The notes under the pieces were generated by a model. It was not told where the DNA came from, made no database searches, and was given only the letters and a program-made list of their open reading frames with translations. A stretch of 64,000 bases of DNA. Source: Mucilaginibacter sp. OK098 (GTDB lineage: Bacteria > Bacteroidota > Bacteroidia > Sphingobacteriales > Sphingobacteriaceae). The position numbers and the translations under genes are program-made. Below are positions 8,366 to 16,228 of the stretch, piece by piece. Location: assembly GCF_900142915.1 (NCBI RefSeq), contig NZ_FRCM01000008.1, positions 306,258-370,257 on the forward strand, given 5' to 3'. Every line of letters begins with the position of its first letter. Position 1 is the first letter of the stretch.

Positions 8366-9679
8366 ATGAATACAAAAGATAAAGCTAAATTTCCGCAGGT
8401 AGTAATTGTTGGAGGTGGTTTTGGCGGTCTGCAGGTTGCCACTCACCTTAAAGATAAGCCAGTGGACATATTGATGCTCGACAAGCATAATTATCACACC
8501 TTTCAACCTTTGCTGTACCAGGTAGCTACAGGCAGCCTGGAAGCCGGGTCCATAGCCTTCTCGCTGCGCAAAAATTTCGCGGGGCAAAAAAACTTCCGGT
8601 TTAACATTGCTGAGGTTTCAAAAATAAACACTGAAAAAAACACCATTGACACTTCAATCGGCGAAATTGCCTATGATTACCTGGTGATTGCAACAGGCTC
8701 AACAACCAATTTTTTTGGCAACAAGGATATTGAGCGGTTTGCCATGCCCATGAAGTCTATACCCGAAGCGCTAAACCTTCGTTACCTCATTTTGCAGAAT
8801 TTAGAAGAGGCGACATTAAAAAGCACTAAGGAAGAAAAAGATCCCCTTTTATCATTTGTGCTGGTTGGTGCAGGTCCTACAGGCGTTGAGCTGGCAGGTG
8901 CGCTTGCCGAAATTCGTAATCATATTCTTACCAAAGATTATCCTGAGCTAAAAAAGGAGGATATGAAGGTTTACCTGGTTGATTTTTTGCCCAAAGTGCT
9001 TGGCCCCTTCTCAGATGAAGCATCAAAAGGTGCTTATGAGTTTTTAACTGAGATGGGTGTTGAAGTGCTGCTGAATGTAAAAGTTGACAGCTACGATGGC
9101 GACGAAATAAAGTTTGAAGGCGGAAAAACCATTCGAACCAAAAATGTGATCTGGTCTGCCGGGGTTATGGGCGAGGTTCCCGAAGGCCTGAATAAAGATC
9201 TTATAGTTAGAGGTAACAGAATAAAGGTTGATAATAATTGCAGAGTTGAAGGCACTGAAAATATTTTTGCCATAGGCGATGTAGCCGCAATGATAACGAA
9301 TGAAACCCCAAAGGGCCATCCCGGAGTAGCCCAGGTTGCCATACAAATGGGAAAATATGTTGCACAAACCATTATTCAAACCCTTAACGGCGAGCCGACA
9401 AAACCTTTTAAATATTTTGATAAAGGCTCTTTGGCTACCATTGGTCGTAATAAAGCAGTGGCTGATCTGGGTAAAGTAAAATTCCAGGGATTTTTTGCCT
9501 GGCTGGTTTGGATGTTTGTACATTTGATCTCGCTTTTAGGTTTCAGAAATAAGGTAATCGTATTTATAAACTGGGTAGGCAGCTATATTAGCTTTAATGG
9601 CGGCAGCAGGCTGATCATCCGCCAGTTTAAAAGAGAGACCTTAGCTGATAAAACCAAACAAGTATCAAAACCAGATTAA
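8366..9679 (+). CDS. ndh: Type II NADH dehydrogenase (NAD(P)/FAD-dependent oxidoreductase)
   Basis: A 437-residue flavoprotein that passes electrons from NADH to quinone without pumping protons. The FAD-binding motif VGGGFGGLQVA is near residues 15-25. The second Rossmann motif LVGAGPTGVELAGALAE (about 168-184) binds NADH. The FAD-closing motif IFAIGDVAA is present, as is the quinone-side QVAIQMGKY stretch. The C-terminal hydrophobic region (about 375-410) is the usual membrane-binding part of NDH-2. Length is typical. A consensus promoter lies just upstream, and the HMG-CoA-lyase-like gene starts 2 bases after the stop, so the two genes are translationally close and co-transcribed. Confidence 0.92.
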   Translation: MNTKDKAKFPQVVIVGGGFGGLQVATHLKDKPVDILMLDKHNYHTFQPLLYQVATGSLEAGSIAFSLRKNFAGQKNFRFNIAEVSKINTEKNTIDTSIGEIAYDYLVIATGSTTNFFGNKDIERFAMPMKSIPEALNLRYLILQNLEEATLKSTKEEKDPLLSFVLVGAGPTGVELAGALAEIRNHILTKDYPELKKEDMKVYLVDFLPKVLGPFSDEASKGAYEFLTEMGVEVLLNVKVDSYDGDEIKFEGGKTIRTKNVIWSAGVMGEVPEGLNKDLIVRGNRIKVDNNCRVEGTENIFAIGDVAAMITNETPKGHPGVAQVAIQMGKYVAQTIIQTLNGEPTKPFKYFDKGSLATIGRNKAVADLGKVKFQGFFAWLVWMFVHLISLLGFRNKVIVFINWVGSYISFNGGSRLIIRQFKRETLADKTKQVSKPD

Positions 9680-9681
9680 CT

Positions 9682-10542
9682 TTGACAAATTCGCCCATAA
9701 AAATAACCGAATGTCCCCGTGATGCCATGCAGGGCCTTCATCAATTCATCCCTACCGATCTTAAAGCGGCGTATATTAATCTGCTGTTGCAGGTTGGTTT
9801 TGATACCATTGACTTTGGAAGCTTTGTATCACCAAAGGCTATCCCTCAAATGCAGGATACTGCAGCGGTTTTAAGCAGGCTTGATTTAAGCAATACCAAA
9901 TCAAAGCTGCTTGCTATTATTGCCAATTACCGCGGTGCCGAGGAAGCGGCAAAGCACCCTGAGATAACTTATCTTGGTTTCCCGTTTTCCATTTCTGAAA
10001 CCTTTCAGCAGCGGAATACGAATTCAGGCATTAATGATTCATTTGATAACGTGAGAAGGATCCATGAGCTATGCGATAAAAATAATAAGCATCTGCTTGT
10101 TTATCTGTCCATGGGTTTTGGAAACCCTTATGGGGATGAATGGAATGAAGATATAGTATTGCAATGGGCAGAAAAGCTAATTGACGAAGGCATCCAATAT
10201 ATCGCGCTAGCTGATACTATCGGCATTGCCAGCCCTGAGCAGATTAGTAGCATTTACCCTTTGTTATGCAGCCAATTCCCGGATACAGAATTTGGCATTC
10301 ACCTGCATTCAACACCTGATACCTGGCAGGAAAAAATTGAAGCAGCCTACAAAAGCGGATGCAGAAGCTTTGACACTACTGTTAAAGGATATGGCGGCTG
10401 CCCAATGGCAAAAGACGAGCTTACAGGTAATATCGCTACCGAAAACCTAATTGGATACCTGCAATCGCAAAACGAGCCTATAGAGCTTGATATGGGTAAA
10501 TTTAGAGAGGCGATGGAATATTCTGGCAGGATATTTATTTAA
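9682..10542 (+). CDS. Hydroxymethylglutaryl-CoA lyase family protein
   Basis: A 286-residue TIM-barrel enzyme of the HMGL/DRE-TIM family, which cleaves HMG-CoA to acetyl-CoA and acetoacetate in leucine and ketone metabolism. The N-terminal metal and catalytic motif is ITECPRDAMQG (corresponding to VGPRDGLQ), the substrate segment is DFGSFVSPKAIPQM, the metal histidines lie in FGIHLHST, and the family cysteine loop is present as VKGYGGCPMAKDELTGN. Only a TTG start at 9682 fits the family N-terminus, 2 bases after ndh. The arginine and cysteine signatures support a true lyase rather than an isopropylmalate synthase. Confidence 0.86.
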   Translation: MTNSPIKITECPRDAMQGLHQFIPTDLKAAYINLLLQVGFDTIDFGSFVSPKAIPQMQDTAAVLSRLDLSNTKSKLLAIIANYRGAEEAAKHPEITYLGFPFSISETFQQRNTNSGINDSFDNVRRIHELCDKNNKHLLVYLSMGFGNPYGDEWNEDIVLQWAEKLIDEGIQYIALADTIGIASPEQISSIYPLLCSQFPDTEFGIHLHSTPDTWQEKIEAAYKSGCRSFDTTVKGYGGCPMAKDELTGNIATENLIGYLQSQNEPIELDMGKFREAMEYSGRIFI

Positions 10543-10843
10543 TTTATCCAGTTTTAATATCCGTAAAATAATAATTCAGAAGAGGCAAAAGCCGGATTTC
10601 TTAATTAACGTGAGTTTTTGATATAAGGAATAGTGGAACACGATGATTATCAACTACTTATAGCTATTTAATCTTTAATAAAAGACAAATCAACTGATAA
10701 TCAGTATATTACACTCTGTTCCGGGTGTTCCGCGTGTAAAAATGGAACGCTTTGCCAGCTTGCAGATACACAAACTTGCACTTCGCCTCATCTAAAGCTA
10801 CAGTTGCAGGCGGTTATTCTAAATCCAAATCGAACATCCGAAA
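10543..10843. other. Gene-free stretch with inverted repeats
   Basis: No gene is supported here. The stretch contains a nested imperfect inverted repeat (10635-10731) and a single copy of the ATCGAACATCCGAAAT word (10818-10845) at the end of the acetyltransferase gene. Confidence 0.6.
10635..10731. repeat. Nested inverted repeat
   Basis: GGAACAC (10635-10641) pairs with GTGTTCC (10725-10731). GATTATCA (10645-10652) pairs with TGATAATC (10695-10702). Both pairs share one axis, so the DNA could form a stem of about 45 bases with internal bulges. Confidence 0.45.
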
Positions 10844-11269
10844 TCACCCTCTCACCATTTTAAAATGCCTTATCCCGGCTTCTTCAAACTCCGGTCCGAT
10901 TTTTTCAAAACCAAACTTTTCATATAAGCTTACGGCCTGGATCTGAGCATGCATATAAATATACGTTGCATCGGCAGGCAAATCGTTTAAAACAGTTTTA
11001 ACTAATACCTGCCCCACCCCCATTCCCCTGAATTTTTGCAATACGGCAAAGCGTTCCAGCTTATAGCCCTTATCAGTTTTACGCCAGCGGGATGCCCCGG
11101 CAGGCTCACCACCTACGGTAGCCAAAAAATGAGTTGATTCATCTTCAAACTCCCATTCCAGTTCGGGAGGGCAATTTTGTTCGTCTACAAATACTTCACG
11201 GCGGATGGCAAATACTTTTTCAAGATCGGCAGGGTCACTTACTTTGTTTGCTTTTACTGTTACGGGCAT
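10844..11269 (-). CDS. GNAT family N-acetyltransferase (ElaA-like)
   Basis: A 141-residue acetyltransferase fold. The N-terminal VFAIRREVFVDEQNCPPELEWE stretch is the ElaA-type opening, and the acetyl-CoA pyrophosphate loop is QKFRGMGVGQVL (about residues 78-89). The C-terminal YEKFGFEKIGPEFEEAGI motif is typical of the branch. The substrate is unknown. The start overlaps the end of the upstream iron-permease-like gene by 35 bases in another frame; the domain needs this start because the fold begins within the first ten residues. Confidence 0.85.
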   Translation of the reverse strand: MPVTVKANKVSDPADLEKVFAIRREVFVDEQNCPPELEWEFEDESTHFLATVGGEPAGASRWRKTDKGYKLERFAVLQKFRGMGVGQVLVKTVLNDLPADATYIYMHAQIQAVSLYEKFGFEKIGPEFEEAGIRHFKMVRG

Positions 11270-11732
11270 TTTTATATGAGTTTCGTTGCATTAAGCTATT
11301 TAGCTTATTTATATTATTCTCTTCGGCTGCATCAATTGAATGGGTGCAGGTCAAATCTCCTTCTTTTTCGGCTAATTTAGCTAATTGCACATAAAATTTA
11401 TGCAAATGATCCAATTCAAGTTCGGTTAGGTCTTCAATATTTACCATACGATTACTGGTACCCTGGTGCGAAGCAATTAATTCATTCAATTTCAGATGAA
11501 TTGCCTTTGAATCCTTATTCTGCGATTTCTGGATCAAAAAAACCATTAAAAAGGTAATAATGGTTGTGCCTGTATTTATTATCAACTGCCAGGTATCCGA
11601 ATATTTAAAGATAGGCCCGGTAACAATCCATAAAACTATAACGCTTGCTGCTATAATGAAAGCGGCAGAACTGCCGGTTGCTATAGTGGCCCAATTGGCA
11701 AAACGTTCAAATAAATTTTTCTTTTTAGCCAT
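11235..11732 (-). CDS. Low-affinity iron permease family membrane protein
   Basis: A 165-residue protein with two N-terminal hydrophobic segments (about 17-38 and 48-66) and a helical, charged C-terminal half. The pattern FERFANWATIATGSS, then a TM, then IINTGTTIITFLMVFLIQKSQNKDSKAIHLKLNELI, is diagnostic of the Fet4-like low-affinity iron permease family (PF04120). Bacterial members are short and their transport activity is unproven, so iron transport is a family label only. The C-terminal 30 residues are Asn/Lys/Ser-rich and overlap the acetyltransferase gene. Confidence 0.85.
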   Translation of the reverse strand: MAKKKNLFERFANWATIATGSSAAFIIAASVIVLWIVTGPIFKYSDTWQLIINTGTTIITFLMVFLIQKSQNKDSKAIHLKLNELIASHQGTSNRMVNIEDLTELELDHLHKFYVQLAKLAEKEGDLTCTHSIDAAEENNINKLNSLMQRNSYKNARNSKSKQSK

Positions 11733-11755
11733 GATAATTGTTTAGGTACAGAACC

Positions 11756-11793
11756 AAAAAAAAGCGCCAATGTTTAGAACATTAGCGCTTTTT
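11756..11793 (-). terminator. Terminator downstream of fbaA
   Basis: Read on the minus strand, AAAAAGCGCTAATGTT and AACATTGGCGCTTTTT pair around a 3-base loop and end in a run of eight T. It lies downstream of fbaA and just before the start of the iron-permease-like gene. Confidence 0.8.
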
Positions 11794-11796
11794 ATA

Positions 11797-11885
11797 GTAG
11801 TTGAATGGGTTGATTAGGTTGGATTGATTTGATTAAGTTCAGATTTTAACCAAATCAACTACTCACCAAATCAACCTGATCAACT
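11797..11885. repeat. Word-repeat inverted pair (GTTGATT word) at the fbaA stop
   Basis: The left arm at 11797-11839 is built of GGTTGATTAGG-like words. The right arm at 11850-11885 carries their complements and touches the fbaA stop codon. The words are the same as in the arms flanking the ispE-thyA gap. Confidence 0.6.
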
Positions 11886-12964
11886 TATAATTTGCTATTA
11901 ACATCGATGCAATTTAAATCGCCAAACGCTTCAGTAAGCCTTTTAACAAAGCTTTCTTCGCCTTTACGCAACCAAACGCGCGGATCGTAATATTTTTTGT
12001 TTGGAGAATCCTCGCCGTCAGGACTGCCTATCTGGCTTTGCAGGTATCCTTCTTTTGATTTATAGTAATCTTTTATACCTTCCCAGTATGCCCATTGCAT
12101 ATCGGTATCAATATTCATTTTTATAGCGCCATAAGAGATTGCTTCCCTTATCTCCTCCTGGGTTGAGCCTGAGCCGCCATGGAATACAAAATTGATAGGC
12201 TTTTCAGCAGTAAGTCCGAAATGTTTTTTAACATACTCCTGAGAGTTATGTAAAATTACCGGCTGAAGCTTAACATTACCCGGTTTGTAAACACCATGCA
12301 CGTTACCAAATGCTGCTGCAACAGTAAAACGCGGACTAACCTTTGAAAGCTCCTCATATGAGTAAGCAACATCTTCGGGCTGCGTATATAAACGTGAGCT
12401 GTCAACATCAGAGTTGTCAACACCATCTTCTTCACCACCTGTAACACCTAATTCAATTTCAAGCGTCATACCCATTTTTGCCATACGGGCAAGGTATTTG
12501 GCAGAGATCTCAATATTTTCATGCAATGACTCTTCAGAAAGATCAAGCATATGCGATGAGAATAATGGTTTCCCTGTTTCAGCAAAAAACTTTTCACCAT
12601 GATCTAACAAACCGTCAATCCATGGCAAAAATTTCATAGCAGCATGGTCTGTATGTAATATTACAGCTATACCATAGTGCTCAGCCAATAAATGCACATG
12701 CTTTGCAGCAGAAACACCGCCAAGAATGCAAGCTTGCAGTTTTGAGTTATCTAATGATTTACCTGCATAAAACTGCGCTCCGCCATTTGATAATTGGATA
12801 ATTACCGGCGAATTAACAGCTTTTGCAGTTTCCATAACCGCGTTAATGGTATTGGTACCTATTACGTTTACCGCAGGCAAAGCAAACTGGTGCTTTTTTG
12901 CTGCTTCAAATAGCTCCTGCACCTGGTCTCCGTGCAAAACGCCCTTATAATTTTTTAATTCCAT
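11885..12964 (-). CDS. fbaA: Class II fructose-bisphosphate aldolase
   Basis: A 359-residue zinc-dependent aldolase that splits fructose-1,6-bisphosphate in glycolysis and runs in reverse in gluconeogenesis. Length equals E. coli FbaA. The catalytic aspartate and first zinc histidine lie in VILHTDHAAMKFLPWIDGLL, and the second metal site is in LEIELGVTGGEEDGVDN. The phosphate loop FHGGSGSTQEEI and the C-terminal NIDTDMQWAYWEG motif are intact. A strong terminator follows on the minus strand. The neighbouring genes are unrelated, so it is probably monocistronic. Confidence 0.96.
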   Translation of the reverse strand: MELKNYKGVLHGDQVQELFEAAKKHQFALPAVNVIGTNTINAVMETAKAVNSPVIIQLSNGGAQFYAGKSLDNSKLQACILGGVSAAKHVHLLAEHYGIAVILHTDHAAMKFLPWIDGLLDHGEKFFAETGKPLFSSHMLDLSEESLHENIEISAKYLARMAKMGMTLEIELGVTGGEEDGVDNSDVDSSRLYTQPEDVAYSYEELSKVSPRFTVAAAFGNVHGVYKPGNVKLQPVILHNSQEYVKKHFGLTAEKPINFVFHGGSGSTQEEIREAISYGAIKMNIDTDMQWAYWEGIKDYYKSKEGYLQSQIGSPDGEDSPNKKYYDPRVWLRKGEESFVKRLTEAFGDLNCIDVNSKL

Positions 12965-13298
12965 TTAACTTTTAATTGGGCCCCGAAGTTAAAAAAAAAT
13001 ATGGTCATAGCTAATAGTCAACTTTATAAAGCGAACTTTTTAAATGTTTTTGAATAAACAATTGTTAATTATGTTTATCCTAAAAACCATCATTAAAATC
13101 ATTGCTAAATTTAAATTTTCACAATAATCAGCGGCAGGTTGAAAAAAAGACTACAGGCCGAACAACCTTGTATTACAGCGCAATTAAACATTTTTATCTC
13201 ATATCTCTCATCTCACATCTCATATCTCTGTTATAACATCTCATATCTCAAAAAAAATTTCGTTTCTTTGCATTCAATTGAAAGAGTTAGATATAGAT
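12965..13298. other. Divergent gap between fbaA and accD
   Basis: No gene is seen in these 334 bases. It should contain the promoters of both genes; only weak boxes were found (CGAAGTTA for fbaA on the minus strand, TTTCTTTG at about 13263 for accD). A single word-repeat arm of CATCTCATATCT units occupies 13196-13251. Confidence 0.5.
13196..13251. repeat. Word repeat (CATCTCATATCT)
   Basis: Four to five near-tandem copies of TCTCATATCTC / CATCTCACATC words lie about 50 bases before accD. No inverted partner was found nearby, so this looks like a solitary arm of the word-repeat class. Confidence 0.55.
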
Positions 13299-14144
13299 AT
13301 GGCTTGGTTTAAACGTGAGATCAAAGGGATAATTACGACCACTGAGGAAAAGAAGGAAGCCCCCGATGGCATCTGGAACAAATGCCCTGAATGTAAGAAA
13401 CCTCTTCACTACTCCGAACAGGTTGAAAATCAATATGTTTGTCACTATTGCGGTTATCACCTTCGCATAGGTTCAAAGGAATACTTCTCTATCCTTTTTG
13501 ATAATAACGAGTTTACAGAACTATTCCCTGACCTGATCTCAGGCGATCCCTTACATTTTGAAGACACCAAAAAATATACCGACAGGCTGAAAGAAACCAT
13601 GAGCAAAACTGGTTTAAAGGATGCTATCAGAGCGGGAGCGGGTAGCATTGGCGGGCAACCGCTGGTTATCGCCTGTATGGATTTTAACTTTATTGGTGGC
13701 TCAATGGGATCTGTAGTAGGCGAGAAAATTGCCCGCTCCATTGATTATTGTATTGCAAATAAAGTCCCTTTCCTGATGATCTCAAAATCAGGCGGTGCGC
13801 GGATGATGGAAGCGGCATTTTCATTAATGCAGATGGCTAAAACTTCGGCTAAGCTTGCTTTGCTATCACAAGCTAAAATACCTTATATATCCTTATTAAC
13901 CGATCCTACTACGGGTGGTGTTACCGCATCATACGCTATGCTGGGCGATATTAATATTGCAGAACCTGGCTCATTAATAGGCTTTGCCGGACCACGCGTT
14001 ATAAAAGAAACTATAAAAAAGGATCTTCCAAAAGGGTTCCAGACTGCTGAGTTTGTACTGGAACACGGATTTTTGGATTTTATAGTGGACCGCAGGGAAA
14101 TGAAGGAAAGATTGTCTTCATTTTTAAAGATGATGGTAAATTAA
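13299..14144 (+). CDS. accD: Acetyl-CoA carboxylase carboxyltransferase subunit beta
   Basis: A 281-residue subunit that moves the carboxyl group from biotin to acetyl-CoA, the first step of fatty-acid synthesis. The four-cysteine zinc ribbon is CPEC...CHYC (C29, C32, C48, C51). The crotonase-fold carboxyltransferase core contains FNFIGGSMGSVVGEK, SKSGGARMMEA and TTGGVTASYAMLGD. An in-frame TTG lies 21 bases earlier, but the ATG at 13299 gives the standard Bacteroidota N-terminus MAWFKRE and is preferred. accA is not in the window. Confidence 0.96.
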   Translation: MAWFKREIKGIITTTEEKKEAPDGIWNKCPECKKPLHYSEQVENQYVCHYCGYHLRIGSKEYFSILFDNNEFTELFPDLISGDPLHFEDTKKYTDRLKETMSKTGLKDAIRAGAGSIGGQPLVIACMDFNFIGGSMGSVVGEKIARSIDYCIANKVPFLMISKSGGARMMEAAFSLMQMAKTSAKLALLSQAKIPYISLLTDPTTGGVTASYAMLGDINIAEPGSLIGFAGPRVIKETIKKDLPKGFQTAEFVLEHGFLDFIVDRREMKERLSSFLKMMVN

Positions 14145-14165
14145 AAGCATTAAATATTCTCATAT

Positions 14166-14196
14166 AAAAAGAGGTTGCCAAAAGCAACCTCTTTTT
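14166..14196. terminator. Bidirectional terminator between accD and a small gene
   Basis: AAAAAGAGGTTGC and GCAACCTCTTTTT pair perfectly around CAAAA. T runs exist on both strands, so it can serve accD on the plus strand and the 77-residue gene on the minus strand. Confidence 0.85.
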
Positions 14197-14219
14197 ATTT
14201 AAAAGGCTCAGGTCGAATC

Positions 14220-14453
14220 TTATTTAAAAATTCCTGCATTCAGCGTGGTAGGCCCATCTACCCATCGGCTCATTTTATCCCAGTTGGGTCCTTCAACCCC
14301 GGTGTTTTCCCTGCCCATATAATTTCTTAACCTGGGATCGCCTCCTTTATTAATTTCGGCGGCGCTAGCTTTTTCAGCATTTGAAAAGGGCCTTGTAGCA
14401 TGATTTTTGTCATCTTCCATCTTTTTAAAAAGATCTTTCTCAAAACTTTCCAT
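14220..14453 (-). CDS. Small hydrophilic protein of unknown function
   Basis: A 77-residue, charged, soluble protein with no membrane segment or cysteine; I do not recognise the family. Its first half is helical and Lys/Glu/Asp-rich (FEKDLFKKMEDDKN), and its second half is Gly/Asn/Pro-rich (GGDPRLRNYMGRENTG, VEGPNWDKMSRWVDGP). It is taken as real because it ends next to a strong bidirectional terminator, begins with ATG, and sits in the same orientation as the next small gene. The separate terminator between the two suggests independent transcripts. Confidence 0.6.
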   Translation of the reverse strand: MESFEKDLFKKMEDDKNHATRPFSNAEKASAAEINKGGDPRLRNYMGRENTGVEGPNWDKMSRWVDGPTTLNAGIFK

Positions 14454-14485
14454 AACCTATGATTTAATTTATAATTGGAGCTATT

Positions 14486-14518
14486 AAAATAAAAAAGGCT
14501 ATCGATACCGATAGCCTT
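14486..14518 (-). terminator. Terminator of the 99-residue gene
   Basis: AAGGCTATCG and CGATAGCCTT form a perfect 10-base stem around ATAC. On the minus strand it is followed by a T-rich run. Confidence 0.8.
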
Positions 14519-14556
14519 CCGTTTAAATACTGATCTATTATCAGAAAATTATTGTC

Positions 14557-14856
14557 TTATAAACTTTCGGTACCCGGCTCATGACCAACCATTCTGCCTG
14601 TCGTTCGTCCATGATTACTGGGTTTGAAATTAGTTTCAGGATTCCCAACCGAAGGGAATTCCTTTTGATTTGGAGGGGTAACATCTGTTTGCTCGCTGTA
14701 CGAGGCGTCGTTACCTTCCTGCTGTTGCTCTTGTTCAATTTGGTGCGGATAACCTGATTTTTCTTGTTCAGACGCTCTCTTTTCAGGAATTTCGTTCGGG
14801 CGACCCTGGCCGGGACGTTCCTGATTTTTTCCGGAATTTTGATTATTTGAATTCAT
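14557..14856 (-). CDS. Disordered hydrophilic protein of unknown function
   Basis: A 99-residue protein made almost only of Asn, Gln, Glu, Gly, Pro, Ser and Lys, with no hydrophobic core. Glutamine- and glutamate-rich stretches (IEQEQQQEGN) suggest intrinsic disorder. No family is recognised. A strong terminator 38 bases after the stop, on the correct strand, supports it as an expressed gene. Small disordered proteins of this composition are often stress-related in Bacteroidota, but that is only an inference. Confidence 0.6.
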   Translation of the reverse strand: MNSNNQNSGKNQERPGQGRPNEIPEKRASEQEKSGYPHQIEQEQQQEGNDASYSEQTDVTPPNQKEFPSVGNPETNFKPSNHGRTTGRMVGHEPGTESL

Positions 14857-14962
14857 GGCACTTAAATTTATATTAAATATACCACCAATTTCAAGGTTTT
14901 GTTTTATAAATTATAAAAAAAATCCTACTTCAAAGAAATTTGACTATATAAAAGCAAACAAC

Positions 14963-16099
14963 TTAAGCGCTTACCAGGCAAAGCTCACGAACCTTTGCAA
15001 CTGTAAAATCTACCTCTTCTTTGGTACTGTACTTTGAAAAAGAAAATCTTACTGATGGCCTTGACGAGCTGGCGCCAATAGCTGTCAATACATGCGAGCC
15101 AATATCACTACCCGAACTGCATGCGCTGCCGCCTGATGCTGAAATACCGGCTATATCAAGGTTAAACAGTAGCATATCTGCCATATCCATTTCAGGAAAC
15201 TGCACATTTAATACGGTATATAAACTCTTTGCAGGATCAGTTTCACCATTAAAATTTATACCAGGGATGCTTTCAAGCAACTGATCAATCATATAGGTTT
15301 TTAAACCCTGGATATGCTTTTGATGCTGCTCCATTTCGCTGTAGGCTATCTCCAATGCTTTGGCAAGGCCTACTATTCCGTAAATATTTTCGGTACCACC
15401 GCGCATGTTGCGCTCCTGCGCACCACCATATATTAAAGGTTTTATTTTTATGCGATGGTTTATATGTAAAAAGCCTACCCCCTTGGGGCCATGCAATTTG
15501 TGCCCGGCACAAACCAGGAAATGAGCCTTCAGCTTGCTCAGGTCGTGCTGGTAATGGCCCATTGTTTGCACGGTATCACAATGATAAATAGCATTATATG
15601 CCTCGCAAAGATCGCCTACCCGTTCCATATCAGACAGGGTGCCTATCTCGTTATTGGCATGCATTAATGATACAAAGCTGCGTTCGTTATCTTTTAATAG
15701 GGTTTCCAGGTGATCATAATCAACACTTCCTTTACTGTCAACATCAACAAAGCTCAACTTTATAACACCTGCCTTTTCAAGCGCTTCCATGGTATGCAGA
15801 ACAGCGTGGTGCTCTAACCGGCTGGTTATAGCATGCTTAATATTATGATCATTAATACCACATCTTATAGCCATATTATCAGCCTCTGTACCGCTTGAGG
15901 TAAAAAAGATCTCGGCAGGTGATGTGTGCAGCAGGTTAGCTATAGTTTTGCGCGATCTTTCAATCAGTGTTCTTGCCTCCCGCCCATGTGAATGAATAGA
16001 TGAAGGATTGCCGTAAGTGCTCTCCATAACAGTATACATTGTTTTCAGCACTTCAGGATCTAGCGGTGTGGTTGCAGCATTATCAAAATAAACACGCAT
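14963..16099 (-). CDS. Cysteine desulfurase (NifS/IscS family)
   Basis: A PLP enzyme of 378 residues that takes sulfur from cysteine for Fe-S clusters or thio-modified tRNA. The N-terminus is the family-typical MRVYFDNAATTPLDPEV. The PLP lysine lies in AGHKLHGPKGVG (K201), and the persulfide cysteine lies in ASGGSACSSGS (C327), the short NifS/IscS-type loop. An in-frame ATG lies 51 bases upstream, but the added residues are not family-like, so the start at 16099 is chosen. No IscU or scaffold gene is adjacent, so the sulfur acceptor is unknown. Confidence 0.92.
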   Translation of the reverse strand: MRVYFDNAATTPLDPEVLKTMYTVMESTYGNPSSIHSHGREARTLIERSRKTIANLLHTSPAEIFFTSSGTEADNMAIRCGINDHNIKHAITSRLEHHAVLHTMEALEKAGVIKLSFVDVDSKGSVDYDHLETLLKDNERSFVSLMHANNEIGTLSDMERVGDLCEAYNAIYHCDTVQTMGHYQHDLSKLKAHFLVCAGHKLHGPKGVGFLHINHRIKIKPLIYGGAQERNMRGGTENIYGIVGLAKALEIAYSEMEQHQKHIQGLKTYMIDQLLESIPGINFNGETDPAKSLYTVLNVQFPEMDMADMLLFNLDIAGISASGGSACSSGSDIGSHVLTAIGASSSRPSVRFSFSKYSTKEEVDFTVAKVRELCLVSA

Positions 16100-16228
16100 T
16101 TTGTAGTAATTATTGATTGTATGAATTAATGAATTAGCGATTTGTCGCATCGTTAATTCACCACATTTTTTTTTGTTATTTTATTTTCTTCCGGTCTTTC
16201 GGACTTTACTGACTTTCGGACTCCTACC

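Noticed and set aside
9044..9523. A 159-codon minus-strand frame opposite ndh
   Set aside because: It lies wholly inside a well-supported gene on the other strand and has no family features.
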